A stretch of DNA of 64,000 nucleotides from Bradyrhizobium arachidis (GCF_024758505.1 NZ_CP077970.1:2914001-2978000), one strand, 5' to 3'. Numbered from the stretch's first letter, positions 6,659-16,497 are shown. Notes: a model not told the origin generated them from the sequence alone. Made by a program: numbers and translations.

Positions 6659-7900
6659 ATGAAGCGCGCGCTGTTCGCATCGGTGGCGATTGTCGCCACG
6701 GCTTGGGCCTCGATACCCGTCTCCGCACAAGAGATGAAGGCCGAGGTTATCCACTGGTGGACCTCCGGCGGCGAGGCCGCCGCGGTCAAGGTGTTTGCCG
6801 ATCAGTTCACCAAGGCAGGCGGAACATGGGTCGACAGCGCCGTCGCCGGTGCTGCGAATGCACGAAACGCCGCGATCACCCGCACCGTCGCCGGCAATCC
6901 GCCGACCGCCATGCAGCTCAACACCGGCAAGCAGTTCGACGAGTTGGTGGAGGGTGACCTGCTCGCCGATGTCAATGGGATCGCAACCGAAGGCAATTGG
7001 ATAGGCGTGATGCCCGCCGCGATCATTGCCGCGGCGACCCGCAAGGGCAAGATGTATGCGGTGCCGATCAACATCCACGGTCAGAATTGGCTCTGGTACA
7101 ACAAGGCTGTGCTCGCCTCCGTCGGCGCCGATGAGCCGAAGACCTGGAATGACGCGCTCGCCACTCTCGACAAGCTCAAGGCTGAGGGCAAGGTGATCCC
7201 GCTGGCGTTCTCGGGCCAGAAGAACTGGGAGCAAAATCTGTTCAACTCGGTCATGATCGGCGTCGGCGGTGCGCAGATGTGGACCGGCATCCTCGGCAAG
7301 CGCGACGTGTCGCTGGCGCAGAGCGCAGAGTTCAAGGCGGTCGCCGTCACCTACAAGAAGCTCAAGGACTATGTCGATGCCGGCGCGCCCGGCCGCAACT
7401 GGAATGATGCGACCAACATGGTCATCCAGGGCAAGGCCGGAATGCAGATCATGGGCGACTGGGCCAAAGGCGAGTTCGTCGCCGCCGGCAAGGTCCCCGA
7501 GAAGGATTATGGCTGCACCGTGCTGTCCAATGGCAGCGGCGGATATGTGATGGGCGGCGACGTCTTCGTATTCCCGAAGGCAAAGGACCCGGCCACCACA
7601 AAGGCGCAGATGACCCTGGCGAAGCTGATGCTGACGCCTGAGACCCAGATCCAGTTCGCGCTGAAGAAGGGCTCGATCCCGGTGCGTAGCGATGTTGATA
7701 CGTCCGCACTCGACGCTTGCGCCCAGAAGGGCATGCGCTATGTCGCAGACAAGGCCCAGCAAATGCCGTCCGGCGACATGCTGGCGCCGCCCGCGCTGAT
7801 CGGTGCACTACAGGATGCCATCTCGCAATATTGGAACACCAGTATGAGCGCCGATGAATTCTCCGCCAAGGTCGCTGCGGTGCTGAAGTCCGCGGAGTGA
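6659..7900 (+). CDS. Sugar ABC transporter, periplasmic binding protein
   Basis: A 413-residue extracellular solute-binding protein family 1 member, similar in pattern to the glucose/mannose-type GtsA group. It has a Sec signal peptide (KRALFASVAIVATAWASIPVSA, cleavage near AQE). The mature start EVIHWWTSGGEAAAVKVF and GNPPTAMQLNTGKQFDEL are hallmarks of that group. A second ATG lies 3 bp upstream (6656); I prefer 6659 because it is better spaced from AGGG. It is the first gene of a binding protein-permease-permease-ATPase operon. A hairpin just after the stop may raise its expression relative to the permeases. Confidence 0.9.
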   Translation: MKRALFASVAIVATAWASIPVSAQEMKAEVIHWWTSGGEAAAVKVFADQFTKAGGTWVDSAVAGAANARNAAITRTVAGNPPTAMQLNTGKQFDELVEGDLLADVNGIATEGNWIGVMPAAIIAAATRKGKMYAVPINIHGQNWLWYNKAVLASVGADEPKTWNDALATLDKLKAEGKVIPLAFSGQKNWEQNLFNSVMIGVGGAQMWTGILGKRDVSLAQSAEFKAVAVTYKKLKDYVDAGAPGRNWNDATNMVIQGKAGMQIMGDWAKGEFVAAGKVPEKDYGCTVLSNGSGGYVMGGDVFVFPKAKDPATTKAQMTLAKLMLTPETQIQFALKKGSIPVRSDVDTSALDACAQKGMRYVADKAQQMPSGDMLAPPALIGALQDAISQYWNTSMSADEFSAKVAAVLKSAE

Positions 7901-7910
7901 TGCATCACAG

Positions 7911-7944
7911 AAGGCGGCTCACGAACTGTCGGCCGCCTTTCTTA
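7911..7944 (+). terminator. Intercistronic hairpin after the binding protein gene
   Basis: AAGGCGGC and GCCGCCTT pair across a 13-base loop and are followed by TCTT. Such a hairpin between binding-protein and permease genes commonly stabilises the upstream message or partly terminates transcription. Confidence 0.5.
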
Positions 7945-7975
7945 CCCGTCGACCTCTCCTCAATCCGGCGATGCG

Positions 7976-8854
7976 ATGCGTCTTTCGCTGAACTCCCGAC
8001 TTTCCGCGATCTCCGCGCTCTTGCCGGCGCTGCTCGTGATGCTCGTCGTCTATATCGGCGCCACCAGTTGGACCGTGTGGATGTCGCTGACCAATTCGCG
8101 GATGCTGCCGAACAACAATTTCGTCGGGCTTCGGCAATACGCGATGTTGTTCAATAACGATCGCTGGATCACCTCCGTCCACAATATCGTTATCTACGGC
8201 GTGCTGTTGGTTTCGCTCGCGCTCCTGATCGGCTTCCTGCTGGCGGTTGCGATCGACCAGAGGGTGAGGGCCGAGGACACGATCCGTTCGATCTTTCTTT
8301 ACCCATATTCGATGTCCTTCGTCGTTACGGGCCTCGTCTGGCAATGGCTGCTCAATCCGACGCTGGGCATCCAGCACGTATTGCGCAGCTGGGGTTTCGA
8401 GGGCGCGACGTTCGACTGGATCGTGCGGCCGGAGACCGCGATCTATTGCCTGGTCATCGCAGGTGTCTGGCAAGCTTCCGGGCTGGTGATGGCGATCATG
8501 CTCGCCGGGTTGCGTGGCATTGACGATGAGATCTGGAAAGCGGCGCGGGTCGACGGCCTGCCGAAATGGCGGGTCTATGTCTCGATCATCATTCCAATGA
8601 TGGGGGCGAGCTTCGCGACCGCCGCGGTGCTGCTGTCGACCGCTGTGGTGCGCCTCTACGACCTCTCGGTCGCGATGACCAATGGCGGGCCCGGCATCGC
8701 CTCGGAGGTGCCCGCCAAATTCGTCATGGATCATTTGTTCGAACGCGCCAATATCGGGCTTGCGACGGCGGCGGCCACCACCATGCTGATCACGGTCATC
8801 GCGGTGGTCGCGCCTTACCTCTATTGGCGCGCGCGCAGGGGAGAGGTGCGATGA
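7976..8854 (+). CDS. Sugar ABC transporter permease 1
   Basis: A 292-residue inner-membrane permease of the CUT1 (MalF-like) type. Six hydrophobic segments are visible, starting with SALLPALLVMLVVYIGA and ending with TTMLITVIAVVAPYLYW. The EAA loop that contacts the ATPase reads DEIWKAARVDGLPKWRVYVSIIIP near residue 183. Its stop overlaps the ATG of the next permease gene by 4 bp (ATGA), which indicates translational coupling. The ribosome site is weak, consistent with lower expression than the preceding binding protein. Confidence 0.9.
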   Translation: MRLSLNSRLSAISALLPALLVMLVVYIGATSWTVWMSLTNSRMLPNNNFVGLRQYAMLFNNDRWITSVHNIVIYGVLLVSLALLIGFLLAVAIDQRVRAEDTIRSIFLYPYSMSFVVTGLVWQWLLNPTLGIQHVLRSWGFEGATFDWIVRPETAIYCLVIAGVWQASGLVMAIMLAGLRGIDDEIWKAARVDGLPKWRVYVSIIIPMMGASFATAAVLLSTAVVRLYDLSVAMTNGGPGIASEVPAKFVMDHLFERANIGLATAAATTMLITVIAVVAPYLYWRARRGEVR

Positions 8855-9744
8855 CCGCGATAGCGCAGCCCTTGCCCGCCGCCCGCCGGCCGAAGCGCAT
8901 GACCCCGGCGCGCTGGGGCCTCTATGCCTTCATCTTCATTGCCGCGCTCTACTTTCTGCTGCCGCTCTATGTGATGGTCGTCACCTCGCTGAAGCCGATG
9001 GCGGAGATCCGGCAGGGCAATCTGTTGGCCTTGCCGGCAGCGCCCAGCATCGACGCGTGGGTCAAAGCGTGGACGTCGGCTTGTACCGGTCTGACCTGCC
9101 AGGGCATCAAGATCGGTTTTCTCAATTCGCTGCGCATCCTGGTGCCGTCGGTGGTCATCTCCATCCTGATCGGCTCGCTCACCGGCTATGCGCTGTCGCT
9201 GTGGCGTGTGCGCGGCGGCAACATCCTGTTCGGCGCGATGATGGTGGTCGCCTTCATCCCCTATCAGGTGTTCATCTATCCCTTGGTTCGCGTGTTCTCC
9301 TTCACCGGGCTCGGGCAGTCGCTCCTCACCATCGTGATCATCCACACGATCTTCGGCCTTCCCACGATGACGCTGCTGTTCCGCAACTATTTCGCGTCAC
9401 TGCCGGTCGAGTTGTTCAAGGCCGCCCGCGTCGACGGCGCCGGCTTCTACCAGATCTATGCGCGCATCATGATGCCGATGGCCACCCCCATGATCGTGGT
9501 CGCGGTGATCTTGCAGACCACCGGCATCTGGAACGATTTCATCCTGGGGCTCGTCTTCGCCGGCCGCGACAATTTGCCGATGACGGTACAGCTCAACAAC
9601 ATCGTCAATTCGACGCAAGGCGAGCGCGCCTACAACGTCGACATGGCGGCGACGCTGCTGACCGCGCTGTTGCCGCTCGTCGTTTATTTCGGCTCCGGCC
9701 GCTGGTTCGTGCGCGGCATTGCCGCCGGCGCAGTGAAGGGCTGA
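8851..9744 (+). CDS. Sugar ABC transporter permease 2
   Basis: A 297-residue MalG-like permease partner. The first membrane segment is LYAFIFIAALYFLLPLYVMVVTSLK, and the sequence continues with PMAEIRQGNL, as in other MalG-type proteins. The EAA loop is VELFKAARVDGAGFYQIYARIMMP near residue 187. I start it at the ATG of the ATGA overlap with the preceding gene. It pairs with the permease encoded upstream to form the channel of the importer. Confidence 0.9.
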   Translation: MTAIAQPLPAARRPKRMTPARWGLYAFIFIAALYFLLPLYVMVVTSLKPMAEIRQGNLLALPAAPSIDAWVKAWTSACTGLTCQGIKIGFLNSLRILVPSVVISILIGSLTGYALSLWRVRGGNILFGAMMVVAFIPYQVFIYPLVRVFSFTGLGQSLLTIVIIHTIFGLPTMTLLFRNYFASLPVELFKAARVDGAGFYQIYARIMMPMATPMIVVAVILQTTGIWNDFILGLVFAGRDNLPMTVQLNNIVNSTQGERAYNVDMAATLLTALLPLVVYFGSGRWFVRGIAAGAVKG

Positions 9745-9750
9745 CGCAAC

Positions 9751-10836
9751 ATGCAGAAATCGAGCGTCGATATCAGAAGCCTGCAGATCGGCTTTGGCGG
9801 CCTGAAGGTGCTGGAGAATCTCGATCTCCATGTTGGTGAGTCCGAGTTTCTCGTGCTGCTTGGGCCATCCGGCTGCGGCAAGTCGACATTGCTCAACGCC
9901 ATCGCCGGGTTGATCGACGTCAAGGGCGGAGAGATCCATATCGGCGGCCGCGATGTCACCTGGGCAGAACCGAAGGATCGCGGCATCGCGATGGTGTTCC
10001 AGAGCTACGCACTGTATCCGCGCATGAGCGTGCGCCGGAATATGTCGTTCGGGTTGACCGTCGCGGGCACGCCGCGCGACGAGATCGAGCGCCGCGTCGG
10101 AGAGGCCGCGCAAATGCTGCGGCTCAACAGCCTCCTCGATCGCCGTCCCAGTGAGCTCTCCGGCGGCCAGCGCCAGCGTGTCGCGATCGGACGGGCGCTG
10201 GTGCGTCATGCCGGCGTCTATCTGTTCGACGAGCCGCTCTCCAATCTGGACGCCCAACTGCGCGCCGAGCTCAGGGTCGAGATCAAGCGGCTGCATGCAC
10301 GGCTCGGTGCCACCATGATCTACGTGACGCACGATCAGATCGAGGCGCTGACGCTCGCGGACCGGATCGCGGTGATGCAGGGTGGCGTGATCCAGCAGCT
10401 CGATACGCCGAAGAAGATCTATCGCGAACCCGTCAACCGATTCGTCGCTTCTTTCGTCGGCTCGCCCGCGATGAACTTCATTCCCGGCCGGCTCACGCGC
10501 GGCAGCGAGGCCGCCTTCATCGCCGGCGTGAACCGGCTCAGCTTGAACGGTTATGTCTTTCGCAGCCAGCCGACCGACGCGCCGGCCGTTCTCGGCATCC
10601 GGCCCGAGCATATCGAGTTGACTGCGTCCGACGATCCATCCGCCGTGTCCGCGCGCGTCGAGATGGTCGAGCCGATGGGCGCCGACACGCTGATCTGGTG
10701 CCGCCTTGCCGACGGCACCGCCTTCTCCTTCCGCCATGACGCCGACGCGCAGGTGCATGTCGGAGACACGCTCAACGTCCGGTTCCCCGCTGAAGCCCTG
10801 TCGCTGTTCGATGAGACAACCGGGCAGCGCCTCTAG
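9751..10836 (+). CDS. Sugar ABC transporter ATPase (MalK/UgpC type)
   Basis: A 361-residue ATPase for the importer encoded just upstream. It has Walker A GPSGCGKST near residue 36, Q-loop FQSYALYP, the signature LSGGQRQRVAIGRAL near residue 133, Walker B VYLFDEPLSNLD, and the switch His in YVTHDQIEAL. The C-terminal third is the regulatory TOBE/OB domain (GIRPEHIEL). ATPases of this type can serve several importers. It lies 6 bp after the second permease gene. Confidence 0.92.
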   Translation: MQKSSVDIRSLQIGFGGLKVLENLDLHVGESEFLVLLGPSGCGKSTLLNAIAGLIDVKGGEIHIGGRDVTWAEPKDRGIAMVFQSYALYPRMSVRRNMSFGLTVAGTPRDEIERRVGEAAQMLRLNSLLDRRPSELSGGQRQRVAIGRALVRHAGVYLFDEPLSNLDAQLRAELRVEIKRLHARLGATMIYVTHDQIEALTLADRIAVMQGGVIQQLDTPKKIYREPVNRFVASFVGSPAMNFIPGRLTRGSEAAFIAGVNRLSLNGYVFRSQPTDAPAVLGIRPEHIELTASDDPSAVSARVEMVEPMGADTLIWCRLADGTAFSFRHDADAQVHVGDTLNVRFPAEALSLFDETTGQRL

Positions 10837-10862
10837 ATCCTCCACTCAGCAGAAAGCGAGAC

Positions 10863-11624
10863 ATGACCAAGCCGATCGACCGATTCTCCATCCAGCTCTA
10901 TTCTGCTCGCTCCATCACCCCGCTCGAGGCGCAATTCGCGCTGCTGTCCAGTCTCGGCTACACGATGGTCGAGCCCTGGGGCGCACTCTTCAGCGATCCC
11001 GAGACGCTGAAGGGGCTCCTCGATGTCCACGGGATGACAGCGCCGAGCGCCCATGTCGGCCTCGACCGACTGCGAGAGGATGCGGTCGGCACGGCGAGGA
11101 TGTGCAAGGGACTCGGCATCGAGACCGTCTTCGCGCCGGCCCCACCTTTGGGTGAGCGCGAGGGCGGCGAAAAGGAATGGCGCGGGATCGGGCGCGAGCT
11201 TGCGGAAATCGGCAAGGCGGTGACCGGCGCGGGGCTCAAATTCGGCTGGCACAACCATCATTGGGAATATGGCCGCACCGAAAGCGGCAAGACATATCTC
11301 GAATGCCTGTTCGAAGAGGCTCCCGATCTCGTCTGGGAGGCCGATCTCGCATGGATCGTGCGCGGTGGCGGCGATCCGGTCGCCGAGATTAAGAAACATG
11401 CGCAGCGCCTGGTCGCCTGCCATATCAAGGATCTCGCACCATCGGGACAATGCGCCGACGAGGACGGATGGGCCGATCCCGGCCACGGCGCCATGAATTG
11501 GGCGGCGCTGCGCGCGGCAATGCAGGAGGCCGGGGTCTCGCTGTTCGTCGCCGAGCACGACAAGCCGAACGACGTCGCCCGCTTCGCGCGCCGGGCGCGT
11601 GAGACCGTGGCCGCATGGACGTGA
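10863..11624 (+). CDS. Sugar phosphate isomerase/epimerase family TIM barrel
   Basis: A 253-residue xylose-isomerase-like AP endonuclease family 2 protein. The metal-site motifs are FGWHNHHWEY near residue 122, DLVWEADLAWIVRGG near residue 155, ACHIKDLAP near residue 186, and a C-terminal FVAEHDKP. Such enzymes epimerise, isomerise or dehydrate sugars and cyclitols. It is followed 13 bp later by a Gfo/Idh/MocA dehydrogenase, a pairing seen in sugar oxidation-epimerisation routes. The exact reaction is not readable from sequence. Confidence 0.8.
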   Translation: MTKPIDRFSIQLYSARSITPLEAQFALLSSLGYTMVEPWGALFSDPETLKGLLDVHGMTAPSAHVGLDRLREDAVGTARMCKGLGIETVFAPAPPLGEREGGEKEWRGIGRELAEIGKAVTGAGLKFGWHNHHWEYGRTESGKTYLECLFEEAPDLVWEADLAWIVRGGGDPVAEIKKHAQRLVACHIKDLAPSGQCADEDGWADPGHGAMNWAALRAAMQEAGVSLFVAEHDKPNDVARFARRARETVAAWT

Positions 11625-11637
11625 CGGGGAGGGGGTC

Positions 11638-12798
11638 ATGAGCAAGCTCGGAGTCGGCGTCGTCGGGTGCGGCAACATCTCGACGATTTATATGCACAAC
11701 ATGCCGAAATTCCGCGATCTCAGGCTGGTCGCCTGCGCCGATCAGCGGCCGGAGGCCGCACAAGCTCAGGCGGCGAAGTTCGAGATCGAGGCGTTGTCGA
11801 TCGAGGCGCTGCTGGCGCGTCCCGACATCCAGATCATCGTCAATCTTACGACGCCGGAGGCGCATTTCGCGATCAGCCACGCCGCGTTGACCGCGAACAA
11901 GCACGTGTTCGGCGAAAAGCCGATTACGATCGAGGCCAATGACGCCGCGACGCTGGTGGCGGAGGCGACCCGTCGCGGCCTGAAGCTCGGTTGCGCGCCG
12001 GATACTTTCCTTGGTGGCGGCGGGCGGATGGCGCGCGAACTCGTGGATGCGGGGCGGATCGGCAAAGTGCTCTATGGCACTTGCTTTCTAATGTCGCATG
12101 GCATGGAGCACTGGCACCCCGATCCGACCTTCTTCTTCAAGCGAGGCGGCGGGCCGATCCTCGACATGGGGCCGTATTACCTTGCGGCCCTCATCAACCT
12201 GTTGGGGCCGGTTGCTGCGGTGCAGGGACGTGCGAGCGCCGGTTTCGCCACGCGGCTTGTTACCTCGAAGGGGCCGATGAACGGCAAGACCATTGCGGTG
12301 GAAACGCCGACGACGGTGATGTCGCTGCTGCATTTCGAGTCAGGCGCCGACATCATCTTTGCGATGAGCTGGGACGTTTGGAAGCACGGACACCCGCCGA
12401 TCGAGCTTTACGGCACCGAGGGCTCGCTGCGGGTGCCGGACCCCAACTTCTTCGGCGGCGCCCTGCAATACACCGAGAAAGGTGGCGACTGGATCTCGGT
12501 CGCAGCCGACGACCGGCCGTTCGGCAAGCCCAACTGGCGCTCGCCGAATTGGGCCGATCACATGCCGAACCAGGCCAACTATCGTTGTCTGGGCGTCGCC
12601 GAACTCGCAAGTGCGGTGCTGCGCGGCACGCCACACCGCTCCTCTGGAGCGCTGGCGAGCCACGCGCTGGAGGTGAAGCACGCGATCCTCAAGGCCAGCG
12701 TCGAAGGCGGAGAGATCGCAGTGCGCTCGCGCGTCGAGCGACCGGAGCCGCTGTCCGACGGTGATGCGATGGCGTTGTGGGCCGGGGAGACGTTCTAA
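11638..12798 (+). CDS. Gfo/Idh/MocA-family oxidoreductase
   Basis: A 386-residue NAD(P)-dependent dehydrogenase. The Rossmann motif is GVGVVGCGNIS at the N-terminus, and the family EKP motif is in FGEKPITIE near residue 99. A GxxLDMGPYYL stretch near residue 175 carries the catalytic-type Asp. I start it at the ATG after GGGAGGGGG; an earlier ATG at 11599 lies inside the preceding gene. Probably oxidises a sugar or glycoside hydroxyl as part of the sugar pathway served by the upstream importer. Confidence 0.85.
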   Translation: MSKLGVGVVGCGNISTIYMHNMPKFRDLRLVACADQRPEAAQAQAAKFEIEALSIEALLARPDIQIIVNLTTPEAHFAISHAALTANKHVFGEKPITIEANDAATLVAEATRRGLKLGCAPDTFLGGGGRMARELVDAGRIGKVLYGTCFLMSHGMEHWHPDPTFFFKRGGGPILDMGPYYLAALINLLGPVAAVQGRASAGFATRLVTSKGPMNGKTIAVETPTTVMSLLHFESGADIIFAMSWDVWKHGHPPIELYGTEGSLRVPDPNFFGGALQYTEKGGDWISVAADDRPFGKPNWRSPNWADHMPNQANYRCLGVAELASAVLRGTPHRSSGALASHALEVKHAILKASVEGGEIAVRSRVERPEPLSDGDAMALWAGETF

Positions 12799-12848
12799 AG
12801 CGGGACTGCCCCGCCAGATGGGGTGTTCAGGGTAGAAGGAAGCATTCG

Positions 12849-13904
12849 ATGAAGATGATCAAGGGACCAGCGATATTCCTCGCTCAGTTCGCTGCCGACG
12901 TGGCACCGTTCAACTCCTTCGACTCGATCTGCGGATGGGCCGCCTCGCTCGGCTACAAGGGCGTCCAGATTCCGAGCTGGGATGGGCGGCTCTTCGATCT
13001 GAAGAAGGCCTCGGAATCGCAGACCTATGCCGACGAGGTGAAGGGTATCGCAGCCCGTCACGGCCTTTCCATCACCGAGCTCTCGACCCATTTGCAGGGT
13101 CAACTCGTCGCCGTTCATCCGGCCTATGACGCGGCCTTCGACGGTTTCGCGGCACCCGAGGTTCGCGGCAATCCGAAGGCGCGCACCGAATGGGCCGTCG
13201 ACCAGGTCAAGCGCGCGATCCTGGCATCCAGTCGCCTCGGGCTCACAGCGCACGCGACCTTCTCTGGCGCACTTGCGTGGCCCTACATTTATCCGTGGCC
13301 GCAACGTCCGGCCGGCCTCATCGAGGCTGCCTTCGACGAGCTCGCGAAGCGCTGGCGGCCGATCCTCGACCACGCGGACCAGCACGGCGTCGATCTCGCC
13401 TATGAGATCCACCCCGGCGAGGATCTTCACGACGGCGTCTCCTACGAGATGTTCCTCGATCGGGTGAATAACCACAAGCGCGCCAACCTGCTCTACGACC
13501 CCTCGCACTTCGTGTTGCAGCAGCTCGACTATCTCGACTACATCGACATCTACCACCAGCGCATCAAGGCCTTCCACGTCAAGGACGCCGAGTTCAATCC
13601 GACCGGTCGCCAGGGCGTCTATGGTGGGTTCCAAGGCTGGGTGGACCGTGCCGGTCGCTTCCGCTCGCTCGGCGATGGCCAGGTCGATTTCGGCGCGATC
13701 TTCTCAAAGCTCACGCAGTACGATTTCGGGAGCTGGGCGGTGCTCGAATGGGAGTGTGCGCTGAAGCATCCCGAACAGGGCGCGCGCGAAGGTGCGGAGT
13801 TCATCAAGAACCACATCATCCGCGGCACCGAAAAAGCCTTCGACGATTTCGCAGGTTCCGGTGCTGACCAGCAGGCGAACCGGAAGATGCTCGGCATCTC
13901 CTGA
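12849..13904 (+). CDS. Sugar phosphate isomerase/epimerase family TIM barrel
   Basis: A 351-residue xylose-isomerase-like protein, longer than the usual 280 residues of the family. The metal-ligand motifs are YEIHPGEDLHDG near residue 184, LYDPSHFVLQ near residue 212, AFHVKDAEF near residue 239 and LEWECALK near residue 297. An insertion at about residues 245 to 275 (GRQGVYGGFQGWVDRAGRFR) is characteristic of a subgroup seen beside Gfo/Idh/MocA dehydrogenases. The start follows AGAAGGAAG. It lies between two such dehydrogenase genes and is part of the same operon. Confidence 0.8.
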   Translation: MKMIKGPAIFLAQFAADVAPFNSFDSICGWAASLGYKGVQIPSWDGRLFDLKKASESQTYADEVKGIAARHGLSITELSTHLQGQLVAVHPAYDAAFDGFAAPEVRGNPKARTEWAVDQVKRAILASSRLGLTAHATFSGALAWPYIYPWPQRPAGLIEAAFDELAKRWRPILDHADQHGVDLAYEIHPGEDLHDGVSYEMFLDRVNNHKRANLLYDPSHFVLQQLDYLDYIDIYHQRIKAFHVKDAEFNPTGRQGVYGGFQGWVDRAGRFRSLGDGQVDFGAIFSKLTQYDFGSWAVLEWECALKHPEQGAREGAEFIKNHIIRGTEKAFDDFAGSGADQQANRKMLGIS

Positions 13905-13918
13905 GCGAGGGAAGCAAT

Positions 13919-15094
13919 ATGGCTATCGAAGCAAGCAATGAAGCTGGCGGTCATCGTCGCATCCGGCTCGGCATGGTCGGTGGTGGCCAGGGAGCCTTTA
14001 TCGGTGCCGTGCACCGCATCGCGGCCCGCATCGACGATCAATTCGAGCTCGTTGCCGGGGCGCTCGCGTCCGATCCGGTCCGGGCGAAGGCCTCGGCGAA
14101 GGAGCTCGGCATTGCCGACGATCGCGCCTATGGCTCCTTCGAAGAGATGGCGATGCGTGAGGCCGCGCGAGCTGATGGCATCGAGGCGGTCTCGATCGTA
14201 ACGCCAAACCACATGCACAGCCCGGTCGCGAAGGCCTTCCTTGAAGCCGGCATTCACGTCATCTGCGACAAGCCGCTGACGACGACCGTGGCGGAGGCCG
14301 AAGAGCTGGTGGCGCTCGTCAAGAAGAGCGGCAAGGTATTCGTGGTGACGCACAACTACACGGGCTATCCCATGATCCGGCAGGCCCGCGCCATGATCGC
14401 GAATGGCGAGCTCGGCGAGATCCGGCTGGTCCATGCCGAATATCTCCAGGATTGGCTGACCGAGCGATTGGAGGCGAGCAGCCACAAACAGGCGGCGTGG
14501 CGCACGGATCCGGCCCGGTCCGGCGCCGGCGGCTGCATCGGCGACATCGGCACGCACGCCTATAATCTTGCCTGCTTCGTCACCGGGCTCGAGCTCGACG
14601 AATTGCTCGCGCAACTGTCGACCTTCGTCGAAGGGCGGCGGCTCGATGACGATGTCCAGATCCTGCTCAAGTGGAAAGGCGGCGCGAAGGGCACGCTCTG
14701 GGCGAGCCAGGTCGCCGTCGGCAATGAAAACGCCCTCACGCTGCGCGTTTACGGCAGCAAGGGCGGCCTAGAATGGGCGCAGGAGAATCCGAACCAGCTC
14801 TGGTTCACGCCGTACGGCCGGCCGAAGCAGCTCCTGACCCGCGGCGGCGCCGGCGTCGTGAGCGAAGCGGGTCGGGTCAGCCGCATCCCCTCCGGTCACC
14901 CCGAGGGTTACCTCGAAGGTTTCGCGACCATCTATGCCGAGGCGGCGCGCGCCATCCGCGCGGCAGAGGCCGGCCAAAAGCCCGATCCCGAGGTGATCTT
15001 CCCGACCGTTGGAGATGGCCTAGCAGGCGTGAAGTTCATCGATGCTGCCGTGAAGTCCGCAACATGCAATGGCGCCTGGGTTCGGATGACGTAA
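13919..15094 (+). CDS. Gfo/Idh/MocA-family oxidoreductase
   Basis: A 391-residue dehydrogenase of the long subgroup. Rossmann motif RLGMVGGGQGAFIGAVH near residue 16, substrate loop SIVTPNHMH, the family lysine in CDKPLTTT near residue 118, and the catalytic His region GDIGTHAYNLACF near residue 208. It follows the isomerase by 14 bp and is the last gene of the LacI-linked operon. The reaction is NAD(P)-dependent oxidation or reduction of a sugar-like substrate; the substrate is unknown. Confidence 0.85.
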   Translation: MAIEASNEAGGHRRIRLGMVGGGQGAFIGAVHRIAARIDDQFELVAGALASDPVRAKASAKELGIADDRAYGSFEEMAMREAARADGIEAVSIVTPNHMHSPVAKAFLEAGIHVICDKPLTTTVAEAEELVALVKKSGKVFVVTHNYTGYPMIRQARAMIANGELGEIRLVHAEYLQDWLTERLEASSHKQAAWRTDPARSGAGGCIGDIGTHAYNLACFVTGLELDELLAQLSTFVEGRRLDDDVQILLKWKGGAKGTLWASQVAVGNENALTLRVYGSKGGLEWAQENPNQLWFTPYGRPKQLLTRGGAGVVSEAGRVSRIPSGHPEGYLEGFATIYAEAARAIRAAEAGQKPDPEVIFPTVGDGLAGVKFIDAAVKSATCNGAWVRMT

Positions 15095-15283
15095 TCGCCG
15101 ACGCCTCCATGAGGCAGTCGGTCGATGCGGCGCTCGCTGCGATGAAAGGGCTCATCTTGGCGTCCCGGTCGGCGGAGGATTATTTCGATGCCGAAGAAAA
15201 GAGTGCACCATTGCGGCTCCGTTTCACGAAGTCGGATGGCCCGGTCTGACGCCAGCCACGGCCGAAAACACGATGAGAATTTC

Positions 15284-16414
15284 TCAAGGAACGTCCTTCC
15301 ACGTTCCAGCGCGATTCGATGCGTGAATGGTCTCGACGAGCGTTTGAATGCGCAGGCCAGCGCGGAAGTTGAATGGCTCCGATCGACGTCCAGCGATAGC
15401 GTCCAGGTAGCCCGCGGCTTCGATCGCCTTCAGGTCGTTGAAACCAAGCTGGTGGCCTGGCGCAACGCAGAACAGGCCGTATGGCGGATGCTCGGGGCCT
15501 GCCTCGATCCGGCGGAATCCCTGACGGCCACGGTGGTCATCGGTCGAGAAGAAATACAACTCGTTGAATCGTTCCTGGCTGAAGGCGAGGGTGCCTCTGC
15601 TTCCATAGACCTCGAAGTCGTGTTGCATCTTTCGCCCTGTCGCAATCCAATTCCCCTCGATAGAGCCGGAGGCGCCGTTGGCGAAACGGAGGAAAGCTCG
15701 GCCAACATCATCGACTTCGACGGGCCTCCGGCCGCTTTTGCCATCTGGACGTTCCTTGATCATCGTGACGCAATCGCCCATGACCCGGATGATCGGTCCG
15801 GCGGCTTGACCCAACAGGAATTCGGCGGTGGCTAGTGCGTGGCTGCCAATGTCGGCCAGCGCGCCGCCGCCCGTCGGGTCATGCCGGAAGGTGAACGGCC
15901 CGGTGTTGTCGGCCATGTAGTCTTCGGCGTGGACACCGCGGTAGCCGCGTATCTCGCCGAGTTCTCCCGCCGCGATCATATCGCGTGCGAGGCCCAGCAT
16001 GGGGTTGCAAAGGTAGTTGAAACCGACCTGCGTCTTGACTCCGGCCGCTTCGGCGGCCTCGGCCATTTCGCGAGCGTCTGTCGCAAGCGGCGCCAGCGGC
16101 TTTTCGCAATACACATGCTTGCCCTCGGCAATCGCAGCCAAGGCCATTTGCTTGTGGAGTGCGTTGGGCGTGGTGATGTTCACGACGTCGATACCCGGAT
16201 CCGCCACGAGCGAGTGCCAGTCCGAGGTCGCGCGCGCGAAGCCTAGGGCCGAGGCTGCTTTCGCGGCTGCCTCGTCGCTAATATCCGCGATCATATGCAG
16301 TTCCAGCTCGAAGGGGAGGTCGAAGACACGCGCGGCGATGGAGTAACCGAAAGCGTGGGTCTTACCCATGAATCCGCTACCGATGAGGCCGATGCGAAGC
16401 TTCGGTTTAGTCAT
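15284..16414 (-). CDS. Gfo/Idh/MocA-family oxidoreductase
   Basis: A 376-residue dehydrogenase with Rossmann motif RIGLIGSGFMGKTHA, VNITTPNALH, the EKP motif in YCEKPLAPL near residue 95, and GGGALADIGSHALATAEF near residue 180. It is transcribed divergently from iolD, and the shared 170-bp intergenic region carries an RpiR-type box, so it likely belongs to the inositol regulon. Its C-terminal end faces the LacI-linked operon with a 190-bp gap that holds no convincing gene. Confidence 0.85.
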   Translation of the reverse strand: MTKPKLRIGLIGSGFMGKTHAFGYSIAARVFDLPFELELHMIADISDEAAAKAASALGFARATSDWHSLVADPGIDVVNITTPNALHKQMALAAIAEGKHVYCEKPLAPLATDAREMAEAAEAAGVKTQVGFNYLCNPMLGLARDMIAAGELGEIRGYRGVHAEDYMADNTGPFTFRHDPTGGGALADIGSHALATAEFLLGQAAGPIIRVMGDCVTMIKERPDGKSGRRPVEVDDVGRAFLRFANGASGSIEGNWIATGRKMQHDFEVYGSRGTLAFSQERFNELYFFSTDDHRGRQGFRRIEAGPEHPPYGLFCVAPGHQLGFNDLKAIEAAGYLDAIAGRRSEPFNFRAGLRIQTLVETIHASNRAGTWKDVP

Positions 16415-16497
16415 GTCGGAAATCCCTGTTCACGATGAGGTCCGAGTTGAGGCGACCTACGAAACAATCGAGCACGTTTCTGAATGGAAGAGGCGCT

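Noticed and set aside
9397..10845. A 482-codon open frame on the minus strand
   Set aside because: Antisense of the permease and ATPase genes of the sugar importer; no motif and no ribosome site.
15095..15283. A 46-codon frame starting at 15111 after the dehydrogenase gene
   Set aside because: Codon use is acceptable, but there is no ribosome site and no known domain; it may be a fragment and is too weak to list.
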